In this document: positions 10,312 through 20,908 of the stretch, piece after piece
Layout of the letters: each line of letters opens with the position of its first letter
Numbering within the stretch: position 1 is the first letter of the stretch
Assembly (NCBI GenBank): GCA_015680685.1
Contig: MNCI01029584.1
Location: forward strand, 452,377 to 516,376
DNA: 64,000 nt
Reading direction: 5' to 3'
Origin: Gnetum montanum
Taxonomy: Eukaryota > Streptophyta > Gnetopsida > Gnetales > Gnetaceae
The notes under the pieces: model-generated
The model's input: only the letters and a program-made list of their open reading frames with translations
Databases searched by the model: none
What the model was told of the DNA's origin: nothing
Program-made: the position numbers and the translations under genes

Positions 10312-11369
10312 TGATGAGTGGCGAGGTACCCCTACACTCAACCATACGAAACGAGCGTAGCACACGCGATCCAGTTGAACTCCGCAGACTAAATGCACTT
10401 CATGGAACACTTAAGGTTAACCATTGGTTGTCTTCCCAAACTTACTTGTAGTTGTCATGGTGTATGGTTAAGTAAGTCCGAGGTATATGATTTTTATATG
10501 TTTTTATGTTTTTCTCCTATGCTATGAGGTGAAGGGTTGAGAAACTAACTAACTCTAACTAATGAACTAAGTCTAAATTAACTAGCGTCAACATCCGTTC
10601 CCACTTACTGTACACACCCTGAACCGATGCAACTGCGGCTACCAAACACTAATCGTCACTAGGATCACCATGCCTAACACACGTGCTCGAAGTGGTCGTA
10701 TTGAGGCACTTAACTAGGAGGAAAGGGTTGAGAGAATCTGCTCTAGCCTAAGTGCGATGAGTAGCCGATTCCTTGACTAACCGTACACATCGGGGTGTAT
10801 GACTACCACTGGGATTACCACGCGTAGATCCTGGATATGCCACTGGGTTACCAAGTAGTCACACTAGATGTTCGTAATCAAGTCGTACTCATACCGCATG
10901 TGATGAGCAATCGATTCCTTGACTAATCGTACACATTCTTAGATGCTCGTAATCAAGTCGTACTCATACCGCATTCTAGGAGTTTAAGGGTGAGAGAGAA
11001 ATAATAAATAAAATCCTATTCCATGCATTGCAAGGTTTATCCAATCAAGTTCATCTTTATTGCCATACACAACTTGTGTTCAGGTACAATGTTGTTCAAA
11101 TAAAGATCCGTTTACTCTAGGACTCCTATTGCGGGCACATGGAAAATAATCTATCTCTGGAGTGATCAAACTTCCACAATTTCCCTACTTCTAGACCAGG
11201 ATGGGAAATAAGGGGAGTGCCGCCTCTTAGTTATAGATATGGCAGTGGACCGTGATATCGCTTACGTGATATCGCAGGGGATGACGTGATATCGCGTACG
11301 CAATATCGCATGGGATGCGATATCGCGACAGAGGCGATATCGTGGCTTATGTGATATCGCGTCTCATCA
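10312..11369 (-). repeat. 3' LTR of element A
   Basis: On the + strand it starts TGATGAGTGGCGAGGTACCCC and ends GCGTCTCATCA. The adjacent TACCCCCATGATTG (11370 on) is the polypurine tract in reverse. U3 (11251-11369) carries about eight copies of a GATATCG palindrome. A TATA box (CTATAAC on the minus strand) lies near 11231-11238. It is longer than the 5' LTR (1058 against 1000 bp). Both contain an internal duplication of the block GATGAGCAGCCGATTCCTTG and the following trinucleotide-poor sequence. Confidence 0.9.
11251..11369 (-). promoter_or_regulatory. U3 array of GATATCGCG palindromes in element A
   Basis: Roughly eight GATATC(G)-centred palindromes occur in 119 bp, separated by ACGTGAT, GCATGG or CGTACGCA-type spacers. 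The same kind of array sits at the start of the LTRs of B, C, D and E. Position just upstream of the TATA box indicates a promoter or enhancer role; the binding factor is unknown. Confidence 0.7.
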
Positions 11370-11507
11370 TACCCCCATGATTGAATGAAAAATCATCCTC
11401 AAGTTCCTTACAATAATATCGAGAAGGTATGGAATTATTGAGAGGAATGGAACTAATGGGATGACATGTGAACGGATCATCATTACAAGACTTGACAAAA
11501 CTGGTGT

Positions 11508-11747
11508 TCATGACAACAAGGGTGAACACCTTATTACAATGACATCAGGCCTTAGTTGGTAGCTGAGAAAGAGAGAGAGAGAAAGAAGTGTTATTTCTAC
11601 TAATGCCAAGATTGCACCTTCATTGTCCATCGGTAAGCGTGCCATCGATCTTGCTCCTTGCATAGCTGCTGTAGCGCTGCTCCATTCTAAGTGTTTGCTC
11701 CAGATCCAATCCGTTGTTTGTATGATCGCCATCTGCACATACAACAC
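11508..11747 (-). pseudogene. Third-ORF remnant of element A, after a splice acceptor
   Basis: On the minus strand a pyrimidine-poor but clear acceptor (GTTGTATGTGCAG) directly precedes ATGGCGATCATAC. The frame gives MAIIQTTDWIWSKHLEW and then a low-complexity tail. Element B has the same junction at about 49707-49724 with a shorter frame. By position it corresponds to the start of the third ORF of C and D, but only the first dozen or so codons look conserved and the rest does not resemble their product. Confidence 0.45.
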
Positions 11748-11822
11748 AATCTTATATTAGCAAGGGTAATTGAATCATCATGTAATTAATACCTTGCTTC
11801 AGTGTAGGTTCATTGGCTAGGT

Positions 11823-11905
11823 NNNNNNNNNNNNNNNNNNNNNNNNNNNNNNNNNNNNNNNNNNNNNNNNNNNNNNNNNNNNNNNNNNNNNNNNNNNNNN
11901 NNNNN
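11823..11905. other. Assembly gap of 83 N inside element A
   Basis: Flanking sequence aligns to element B at about 49255 and 49635, which are some 350 bp apart there. The true gap content is therefore probably larger than 83 bp and should include the conserved block found at about 49318-49358 in B. Confidence 0.8.
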
Positions 11906-12969
11906 GGAATGTCATTTGGAACAAGATTTAATGTCTTAACCACAAGAATTTACCAACAAAAAAACAATGTGTCAACCAAAATATATACACTAATGATACA
12001 ACCAGCAATGAGGTGAACAATAGAGAGAAGGATGGAGAGAGAGAATGGAATGGAATCCCAAGGACAAGGTGGTGTACAGCCCCTTATGTGTTTCATGATT
12101 AATGGGACTTAGCAAATCTAATTCCAACTCCGGCCTCAAACCAACCACTTCCAGTGACTTCGCATCAATATTATTTGGCTAAACCATCCTCTTGAATAAC
12201 AAGAATGCATCTCCAAAGAGCCACCACCATTCCAACGAAACAAAGGAGAGAATAGGAAGCAAGAAGTGCCTTAGTTAGAGGGAACACTTTGGTTCCATAA
12301 CCAGTGCTTGTAGCCCAAGTTTATTTCATCTAAAGGGTGTGCTTTTAATTCTCACTTTTCTTTTTTTTGTTTTGTGTTTTTATGCGTGAGAATGACCCCA
12401 TGTAAAGACTTGATTATTTTTATTGTCTTAGCTTTCGATAATTGGGTAACATTAGAACAGTAAGAAAACCCAAGAAGAAAACATTTGAGCACCCAAGAGA
12501 ATGGCCAACACAAGTGCATCAAGTTCCCTTGAAGTCATACCCTTTTCAATCCTTGAGTCCTTCCTTAGTTTGAGAAATGCCCAGTCACCGATTCGTTAAA
12601 GTTCTTATTAAAAAGGGGACTTGTATATTTCCAAGCCGAGAGAGACTATAGAAACTAGTGTATGGATGGATGAAGTGATCTCATTGCCTACCATATCAAA
12701 AGGAACATACCTTAGTATCAACATTGTGACTTAAAGGCAAAAACCAAACATTAGCAATCAATCATGAAAATAGTTCATACCATTAGTTCGAACACTTATT
12801 GGGTGACAAACTTACAGGGTGGATACACACACACACACACAAAGAATGAAAAAGTAGAATGATGATGTAAAACAAAAATAAGAAAAGTTAAAAAAATTTG
12901 TAAAATAAAAATGTGTAAGACAAAAACATTGTAAAAAAAAAACTTAAAAGAACTGAGGGCCCCATATGG

Positions 12970-15900
12970 TTAGCATAGGTGGCCATCTCCCCCATGACTG
13001 AGTTGTAAGGGAGAGATCCAAAATAATGAGCGCCTATTAGAATTTCTTAGAAGTGCCCAACTTCTCCCAATTGATGATCTTAGATTAAGGGATGGAAGTT
13101 GGCAACACTCATATTCCAATGTGTTTATGCCTTTGTTGTTGGCATGGCTTGTCTCCTCAGTTCGTTCCATGCATATTTGTCTGCTCCTTCTAGTAGCTAT
13201 CAACCACGGGGTATCTACTACTTCTTGTGTGGTTGCTACATATAGGAATATTTGTTTCAGAGTTTCAAGGGCACACCTGTTACATGGAGGCATTTCCTCC
13301 ATGTCATCACTCGATGAATCACTGTATGTGATGCATGGAACTTTCCTCTTCTTGATCTTTCCATAAATGTTCACCTTAGAAATTTCCAAGGAAAGATCAC
13401 AGATCCTAAGGTGCTCATCTACTGTACTTAGCCATGTCCTTCCCATTATAATGGGGAAGTCCCCTTCGTTGTTGTTCACTTTAATCACCAGGAAATCTGC
13501 TGGGTAAGACCAACAAATCCTCCACCAATCCCAAGGGAATGGTGATGGACTGGTCTACTAGCTCTAGTTGAATGTTGCTCTTCTTAAGTTGGGGCAGGTT
13601 TCAGGCGTGATACATCTCTTGTGAAATTAATTTGACTCTAGAAATTGAGTCAAGAAGAGCCCTATGTGGTTCATTTTCAATGACTTGAAGGTAGATTAAG
13701 GGACTCCTAGGGTCAATTAGTTTCCTGGGAAGGTGGCCTACCTTGATCCAGTCGGTTACAGTATGGGTTAACATAACCATATGCGTGAAGCTCTGATTTT
13801 GGATGGAAGGATGCTCCGAAGTGTTAGATGGTGGAGGAGTGGTTGTGGAATCAACCACTTGTTGTTGAGAGAGTTTGTCTGGGATTTTGGTTTTGAAAAA
13901 GGGTCTTCTCTTTTTATAGTTGTCAGAACCAACAACAGGTTGAATATTTATAGCTCTCGCAGTGTGACGTTGCTGCGGTTGAGGAGGAAGTTCCCCTTGC
14001 ATTGTTGGAGCAGGAGGTGTTATGGGAACTACTTGTGGAAGAGGTGCGGATGGATTTGGAGGATGGTGTGGGTATGAAGTATCTCCCAGAGGAGAAGGAG
14101 TCCTTCTAAAGTACTCCCGAACTTGGTAGTGATGGTGGGGAGTTGTGTGACCCATATAGTCACTTGGAGAAATCAGCTACTGCACATAATATCCATAAGG
14201 ATCAGGCTGCTGGTAAGGGTATTGATGTTTTAGTGATGACATCCCCCATGACTATGGGTATTGCCACTGCTGATGTTTTTTGATGGGTTGTGGTGGAGTT
14301 CCACTTGGATAATATGTTAAGGGTTGGTGGAACTGCCTTGGGTTACCTTGGGGATAAGGTAACCTTCGGGGTGTCTGCCGTTGATTAAGTCTTGGATTAA
14401 GCGCATACACCCTAGACTCCTGTAGATGTGAGATGATTGGACAACATCCCTTAGGATGGTCATAATGGAAGATCTCACATCCACTGTCATTTTCTGAATC
14501 CGAATCCACAACCACATCGGAGTTAGTGATTTTTCCCTTACCCTTGTTATGTGCAGGGCCTAAATCTCTCCACTTTGTCTTACCTTTGTTACTACTTTGT
14601 TCCGCCTTAGACTCTTCTATGATTTTCAAGAAAGTTTCAAGTCTAGAGTCTAAGGAAATCCATACGTCATCTACCTTAGCCGATAGTTCTATTGTGAGTT
14701 TTTGAATCGGCAAGGTTTTTTTGTTCACTAACTCTTTGATTGGTGACTCATCCTCATCATCACAAAATTTCACTCCATTTTTTTGAAGAGAGGGATCACG
14801 ATTGTACTCTTTTACACTTTCCCTCTTTCATAGCTCACCTTCTTCATTTGCTACTTGTTCCAACAAGTTATGAACTTCATGGGCTCTAAGTTGTGATAGT
14901 CTCCCTTGGGCATAAGTCCCAAGGGTTCTCCTAGTTTCATGTATGAGCCCATCTACGATGTGGCAAAGTTGATCTCGTTGAGCGTATCCATGGCCCGCAC
15001 AACGATGTAACAATGTGTAATAGTGGGCCATGGAAACATCCAAGGATTCATGAATACCTTGCTTCCATCCTTGGTTCTGCTTACATAAATTGGACACTCT
15101 GGAGTACGTCTGATACTTATCGTTGAACAGTTCTAACATCGTACTCCACCTCTTGATGGTTTTTGGTTCTAAGGATCGGTACCAGCTCTCTGCTTCCTTG
15201 GTGAGTATCCTGGGAAACAACTTAAGCTTCTACCACTCGTTCTCAATGTTCTGCAAGGCGTAGGAATCATGGAATGCCTATAAATGATGTTTCGGATCAG
15301 CGTTGTATCCCCCTTCAAATCGTGGGATGTTGTTCATGTCTAAGAATTTGATCCGACTATCCTTTAAATGCCTTGTTGGAATCCTCACTACCTTCATTAT
15401 ATCAAGAATACTTTAGGTTGTGAGTAGGGGTTCGTCATGATCATCTCTTTCATGATGCCTATGATGTCTCCGTTGTTCCCTACTCTCCCTTCATTCATGC
15501 CCTTGTCCTCTCTCTCGACTCTCTCGTCGAGGTTTTTCATTTTTCTTACCTTTATCCTCACTGTTATGCTCTCCATGATTGCACCCTGATGTGGAAGGAG
15601 AGGGTGAATGATGTGAAGAAGGAGAAGAATAAGGAGAACCATCGCCGTGGCGATGTTTCCTACCTTCCCTTCGGCTGCTTCAGCCCTAATCATGGTGACG
15701 ATCTGAGTGCATGTCCTTTTCTTTTGTTGTTGTTCCCATTGTGAACAGTTGGTGTTCACGGGAATCAAAGGGTTATGTATCATTGACTGTAAGTTCTGAT
15801 ACCCAACCTCCTCACCATCGTTAAGAGGGGAAACATCATCTCCTATTTCTCTAAGGACGTGCAGGACCTATTTGCCCTTCAACAGTGTATGTTGACTCTC

Positions 15901-16248
15901 TTGCTTTGCGTCCCTCATACGTTGTTTTGTGGGATGATAATCCCTTATGTCAAATTCCTCCGCAACGTATTCGGCGTATAATTCTGTCATGCCAATCTTT
16001 GCCAAGGCACAGAGAAGCATGCGAGAGATTGCACGATCTAGAGGTAACACTATGTTACCATGCAAATCCCTCTAGCGCATCTGTTTGTCTTGATGGAGGA
16101 TGAAAGTAAAGTTAGGAACATACTCATCAGGATGAGTATATACTATTCGGTATTGTTTAGGACTTGGTTGATTTAGGCTATGTATTTTTGATTGTCGATT
16201 GTCTTTTGTATTATCCTTAGGTGATGTGCTCTTGTGAGAAGAAGACAT
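12970..16248 (-). pseudogene. gag: gag-protease gene of element A (several stops and shifts)
   Basis: Structural polyprotein for the virus-like particle, with a C-terminal protease. Start ATG is at 16248 (MSSSHKSTSPKDNTKD, same start as B) and the end is TAA at 12970-12972 after SHGGDGHLC. In order: an N-terminal domain with YTHPDEYVPNFTFILHQD (about 16170-16090), an Arg/His/Ser-rich linker, the retrotransposon Gag domain (15220-14828; EAESWYRSLEPKTIKRWST), a degenerate zinc knuckle (14441-14479; second Cys replaced by Phe), a Pro/Gln/Tyr-rich stretch, and a retropepsin-like region with LLDSISRVKLIS near 13615-13660 and FPIIMGRTWLS near 13460. In the protease the Asp is kept but the following Gly is absent. 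Multiple stops and frame changes make it non-functional as assembled. Confidence 0.8.
12981..13001 (-). promoter_or_regulatory. Internal polypurine tract of element A
   Basis: Minus strand reads AGTCATGGGGGAGATGGCC, matching the 3' polypurine tract (TCATGGGGGTA) just outside the 3' LTR of D. It overlaps the codons for SHGGD at the end of gag-protease. All five related elements have it at the same relative position. Confidence 0.65.
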
Positions 16249-16391
16249 TGTTGTTATTGGTGTGCTAATTACCATTATAAAATTTTTCTTATGATTAACC
16301 CTAAGGTTCGTTTAAGCTCCCAACGATGTGAGTAATATCCTCTTATGTCTTACTTAGCACATAAACACTTAGTCCTCGGCAATGGTGCCAA

Positions 16392-17391
16392 TGATGAGTG
16401 GCGAGGTACCCCTACACTCAACCATACGAAATGAGCGTAGCACGCGCGATTTGATCAAACTCTGCAAACTAAATGCCTATGTGCTTCATGGAACACTTAA
16501 GGTTAACCATTTTTTGTCTTCCCAAACTTACTTGTAGTTGTCATGGTGTATGGTTAAGTAAGTCTGAGGTATATGATTTTTATATTTTTCTCCTATGCTA
16601 TGAGGTGAAGGGTTGAGAAACTAACTAACTCTAACTAATGAACTAAGACTAAATTAACTAGCATCAGCATCCGTTCCTACTTACCGTACACACCCTGAAC
16701 TGATGCAACCGTGGCTACCAAATGCTAATTGTCACTGGGATCACCACGCGTAATGCACGTGCTCGAAGTGGTCGTACTGAGGCACTTAACTAGGAGGAAA
16801 GGGTTGAGAGAATCTAATCTAGCCTAAGTGCGATGAGCAGCCGATTCCTTGACTAACCGTACACATCGGGGTGTACAACTACCGCTGGGATTACCAAGTG
16901 TAGATCCTAGATAAGCCACTAGGTTACCAAGTAGTCACACTAGATGCTCGTAATCAAGTCGTACTCATACCGCATGCGATGAGCAGCCGATTCCTTGACT
17001 AATTGTACACATCCTTAGATGCTAGTAATCAAGTCATACTCATACTGCATTCTAGGATTTTAAGGGTGAGAGAGAAACAATAAATAAAATCCTATTCCAT
17101 GCACTACAAGGTTTATCTAATCAAGTTCATCTTTATTGTCGTACACAACTTGTGTTCAGGTACAATGTTGCTCGAATAAAGATCCGTTCACTCTAGGACT
17201 CCTACTGCGGCCACATGGAAAAATAATCTATCTCTGGAGTGATCAAACTTCTAGAGTTTCCCTACTTCTAGACCAGGATGGGAAATAAGGGGAGTGCTAC
17301 CTGGCAGTGGACTGCGATATTATAGGGGACGATGCTATATTGCGTACACGATATTGCCTGGGATGCGATATCGCGACAGCACATCTCATCA
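16392..17391 (-). repeat. 5' LTR of element A, TATA box deleted
   Basis: Runs from TGATGAGTGGCGAGG to ACATCTCATCA, adjacent to the primer-binding site at 16373-16390. Compared with the 3' LTR it lacks the short segment containing the TATA box (junction near 17300-17301: GAGTGCTAC joined to CTGGCAGTGG). As this LTR would drive the element's transcript, A is probably silent. Differences from the 3' LTR are largely transitions. Confidence 0.85.
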
Positions 17392-17941
17392 GAACTATTG
17401 TTTATGGATTTTGTATTTTATGTATTTATTATTCTTCTTATTTATGATATTTTTAAGTTATTTTATTTTAAAAAAATGTTCTATGTTTCTAACTTTTTGG
17501 TTTTTTTTTTTCCAGAAAAAAAAAACAAAGCAAACAGTAAAAGAAACATGTTATAAAACATGATGCAAAGAAGAGTAAATACTAGAGCAAGGTAATAATC
17601 AAGACTCTGCTAAACATGTGGACATGATTGAAAATAAACAAGAGGAATAATTGAGCTAATGTAAGGAAGATAAAACTAATTTCATATTAAGAACATAAAA
17701 GATAAAAAAAGATAACATAGAAAAGTGAGAAAAAATATTTAAGACTACGATGCCTTAGCGATGGATTTTCTAGCATTAGACCTAGTGGGATCCTTAATAT
17801 CCTTGATGGATTCAACAATGTCTAACTTACCAAATCCTAGATCCATAAATTTCTAGGTTGTAGATGACCAAGGAATGATTATGTTAGACTTGTTACCTTC
17901 TTTTTCTGAGGACCTTTGACCAAAAAGAGTAGGTTGAAATC
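17392..17941 (-). pseudogene. End of gag-protease reading of element F plus AT-rich spacer
   Basis: Minus-strand sequence from about 17941 to 17745 continues F's protease-side reading (ending SIKDIKDPTRSNARKSIAKAS and a stop). Then comes A/T-rich spacer to 17392. Bounded by element E on the right and A on the left. Confidence 0.5.
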
Positions 17942-18771
17942 TGATGAACGACAAGTACCCCCTATGCCCAACCATACAAATCACAAGCGTTCACACAAAA
18001 TCTAGTTAAATTTCATGGATGGAACTAATTGTCGCATCTAGATCATTATGCCTTGATCGTAGTTTGTTGTCTTCCCATTTGGACTAGTGGTAGCTTTGTC
18101 ATGTATGGTTTAGTCTAGAGTGAGGCATATGATTCTTGATGTTTTTTTGGCCTTATGCTACTCCTAACGATAATAAAAAAATTAATTATTTACTCTAATT
18201 AAAAATGGAAAGGAAAGTTTAAACTAGCCTATGGGTGATGAGTTTTCTAAACCCACGTATCCACTACTGGGATTACCAAGCACTATGCTACTAGGAAAAC
18301 TAGGCAATAACGCTATTGCGATTACCGAGCGAATATGTGTTTACGCTTGAAACTAGTTGAGCTCATTCCACCAATTCATTAGTATGCATGGAAATGTAAA
18401 TATTAACTAAGTAAATGAAAAGTAAATTGCATGGAAAGTAAATCTAATCTAAGTCAACGTGTTGCAATGAATAAGAATTAATCTGGATCTTATTGCCATT
18501 CATAGAATGTGTCTAGGTACATTGCCACTGAACTAAGACATTGTACAACTGACTCAGATCCACACTACAGAATAAAACTACAAGAGTCTACCTAAGTATG
18601 GAATGAATGTTATTTGGATTGTGCCCCCAAGTGCTATATTTATATATAGACATAAATCCCACGATATCGAATACTTGATAACGTAGCATGTGCTATGATA
18701 TCGAGGCTAAGATATGGGATCCTTGATATTAGATACCCGATATCTTAGCCTATGAAAAACATGATTTATTG
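17942..18771 (-). repeat. 3' LTR of element E
   Basis: Starts TGATGAACGACAAGTACCCC and ends CATGATTTATTG next to the polypurine tract. It carries decayed GATATC/GATATT palindromes at 18662-18751. Confidence 0.8.
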
Positions 18772-18991
18772 TACCTCTATGATTGAATAAAAATCCATCG
18801 TTGAGTGAACAAAAGGAGGAGCAAATTCCTTGCAAAATATTAGGAATGTATGGAATTATTGACTAACTCTAACTACTAACTAACTCTAAGTGCCACATTA
18901 CAAAATTTTATTCAAGTGGATGTAGAACAAATTAAAAAGTGACAAAAAAACTGGATAGACATTGAAGATTACAAAATTTTTAGAGGTCTTC

Positions 18992-19013
18992 AAAAAAAAA
19001 AAAAAAAAAAAAA
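18992..19013. repeat. Poly(A) run of about 22 bases
   Basis: Homopolymer within the A/T-rich internal spacer of element E; no sign of a retroposed transcript. Confidence 0.9.
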
Positions 19014-20885
19014 GACTGATGAACATGATTCTTCTTGTTGCCACTAGCGGTGGTAGACTTCTAATCTTGATTGTTATGTTGATGCTTCTCTAGTTATGCA
19101 AAGCATTTTTAAAGGATTAATTAAAAATTATTCTCACTATCCCCATGATCAAGTAATCATGTGATGTTTGAGCTGTTATCCTATATGTGCTACTATTTGT
19201 CCATGGGCATATCCGCTATTGTCCTTCTCTTGACTTCATTTATGTGCTTGGCAAAAGACTTTCTTTCTTAGGCATCCCTATTAACATCACCTATAATCAC
19301 CAAGGGATCAACATTAGTTTTGGAAAATTTTCCTTAATAATTAACCATCTTCAGATCCCTTAATTTGTGTTTAAGCACAAGGTGATGATAATGTACTATG
19401 CCTAAGGCTATGAGGTAACTAAAATCATGAAGCTATTCACATTATTTTGATCAATTACTATTAGTTATTATGATGTTCAAAAATAGGATGTTAGAAAAAA
19501 TTAAAAAATTTTAAAGTGGACATTCCTAGCCCCCATGACTAATGAACATAACTCTAGAAGCACATACATTTTCAAATAATTGAAATCAAAGGTATGATTC
19601 AAAAGATGGCCAAGAAATATTAATGGATATGGAAATAGAAAGGTAGAAAAAATTAATGAAATGGATGAAAAGTAGTCCCAAAACCATGCATAAATTTAGA
19701 GAAACCATCATTGATGTTTGGGAAGATGTGAAGGCTAGTTCAAAGCCATGATCAACAAAAGTTATGTAAGTGGATCCTCCCCAAAGAAGGCTCCTGCCAT
19801 AATGCCCTTGCATAACCACTTCTAGAGATGTCTGTGGGTACCTTAGAAGTTATATGTAGATCATGTCTTTGTTCCAAATTGCACACATCTTCTTTGGTTG
19901 GGATGTTGCACTATACTACACAAAACCAAAAGGCTCATAATTGTATGTAGCAGTGAGGTGAATGAATGGGATGAGAAGAGATTGCAAAGATTGGGATGTA
20001 AGGTGCTTTACCATGTTTGCAATAGGTTTTTATGATAAAAATGATTAGCATACCTATTAGTCCAAGTTAAGACTAAGTCCATACCATGAACAGTGACATT
20101 GCATTGATGTGTTTCGTCCTACAGACCATCATGAGTCCACAAGAACCATAAAGAAGAATCATCACTTCAAAAAGAGAAGAAGGAAGGAAGAACCTTAGCT
20201 AGAGGGATGTCCTCAGGCATGGGTGACATGTCTTTCTAGCCCCATAACTAGTGGTTGTAGCCCATTATTATGTATAACGGGTGTGCTTTGAATTCCCATT
20301 ATCATTTTTTTAAATTTTAAATTTTTTTTTATTTTGGATGGAAACCACACCATGTCAAGACAAGAAGGAGTGATGATACATTCCTAGAAGAGTCATAAAC
20401 CACATGAAAGAAGTCAAGAAGAGAATCCAACAAGTCCAGTTGAGGTCACATGCTTTTCCATTCCCACTTGGTCATTTTCTCTTTCTTCAAGGTATAATGA
20501 TAATTGATTAATTTTAGTTTTATAAGAGAAGAACCAAATTTCTTTCATGACAAAGACCTTTTATTTAGAGAATTGGAGAAATGAATGAGGTGATCTCATT
20601 ACTTTACACAAATACTTACCCAAACATCTTGATAGCATAGAACAAAAACCCAACACATAGTGTTGACTTTTGCATCATGACTTGGCAATATTATTAACAA
20701 AAACATAAAACATAATAAAAAACATAAAGAAAATGACTCAAGAAAATAGAAAAGTATAAAGAAAAGGAAAATAAAAAGAAATGGAAAACATATTAAGAAT
20801 CAGAAAATTTTGCAAGAAATAAGAAAATGATAAAAATTGTAAAATAAAAAGGTGAAAAACACTTATTAGTTCTTGAATCAGGATG

Positions 20886-20908
20886 GAGCATCTCCCCCAT
20901 GACTAAAC
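20886..20908 (-). promoter_or_regulatory. Internal polypurine tract of element E
   Basis: Minus strand reads TTTAGTCATGGGGGAGATGC, at the end of the gag region and before the A/T-rich spacer, as in A, B, C and D. Confidence 0.6.

Larger units (their letters stand above)
10312..17391 (-). mobile_element. Element A: complete non-autonomous Athila-like LTR retrotransposon (gag-PR only)
   Basis: Two LTRs (10312-11369 and 16392-17391) bound 5.0 kb of internal DNA. On the minus strand the order is 5' LTR, primer-binding site (TGGCACCATTGCCGAGGA, about 16373-16390), gag-protease, internal polypurine tract, T/A-rich spacer, short third-ORF remnant, polypurine tract, 3' LTR. The flanks AAACT (10307-10311) and GAACT (17392-17396) fit a 5-bp target duplication with one change. 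No RT, RNase H or integrase is present. The internal region ends its protein just where RT begins in element C, so mobility would need pol in trans. An 83-N gap lies at 11823-11905. Confidence 0.88.

Noticed and set aside
13121-13366. 81-codon + strand frame resembling a membrane peptide
   Set aside because: Antisense shadow of the gag-protease gene of element A.
15397-15783. 128-codon minus-strand frame in element A, and 45377-45601 in B
   Set aside because: Out of frame with the Gag protein; the true reading here is an Arg/His/Ser-rich linker, aligned between A and B.
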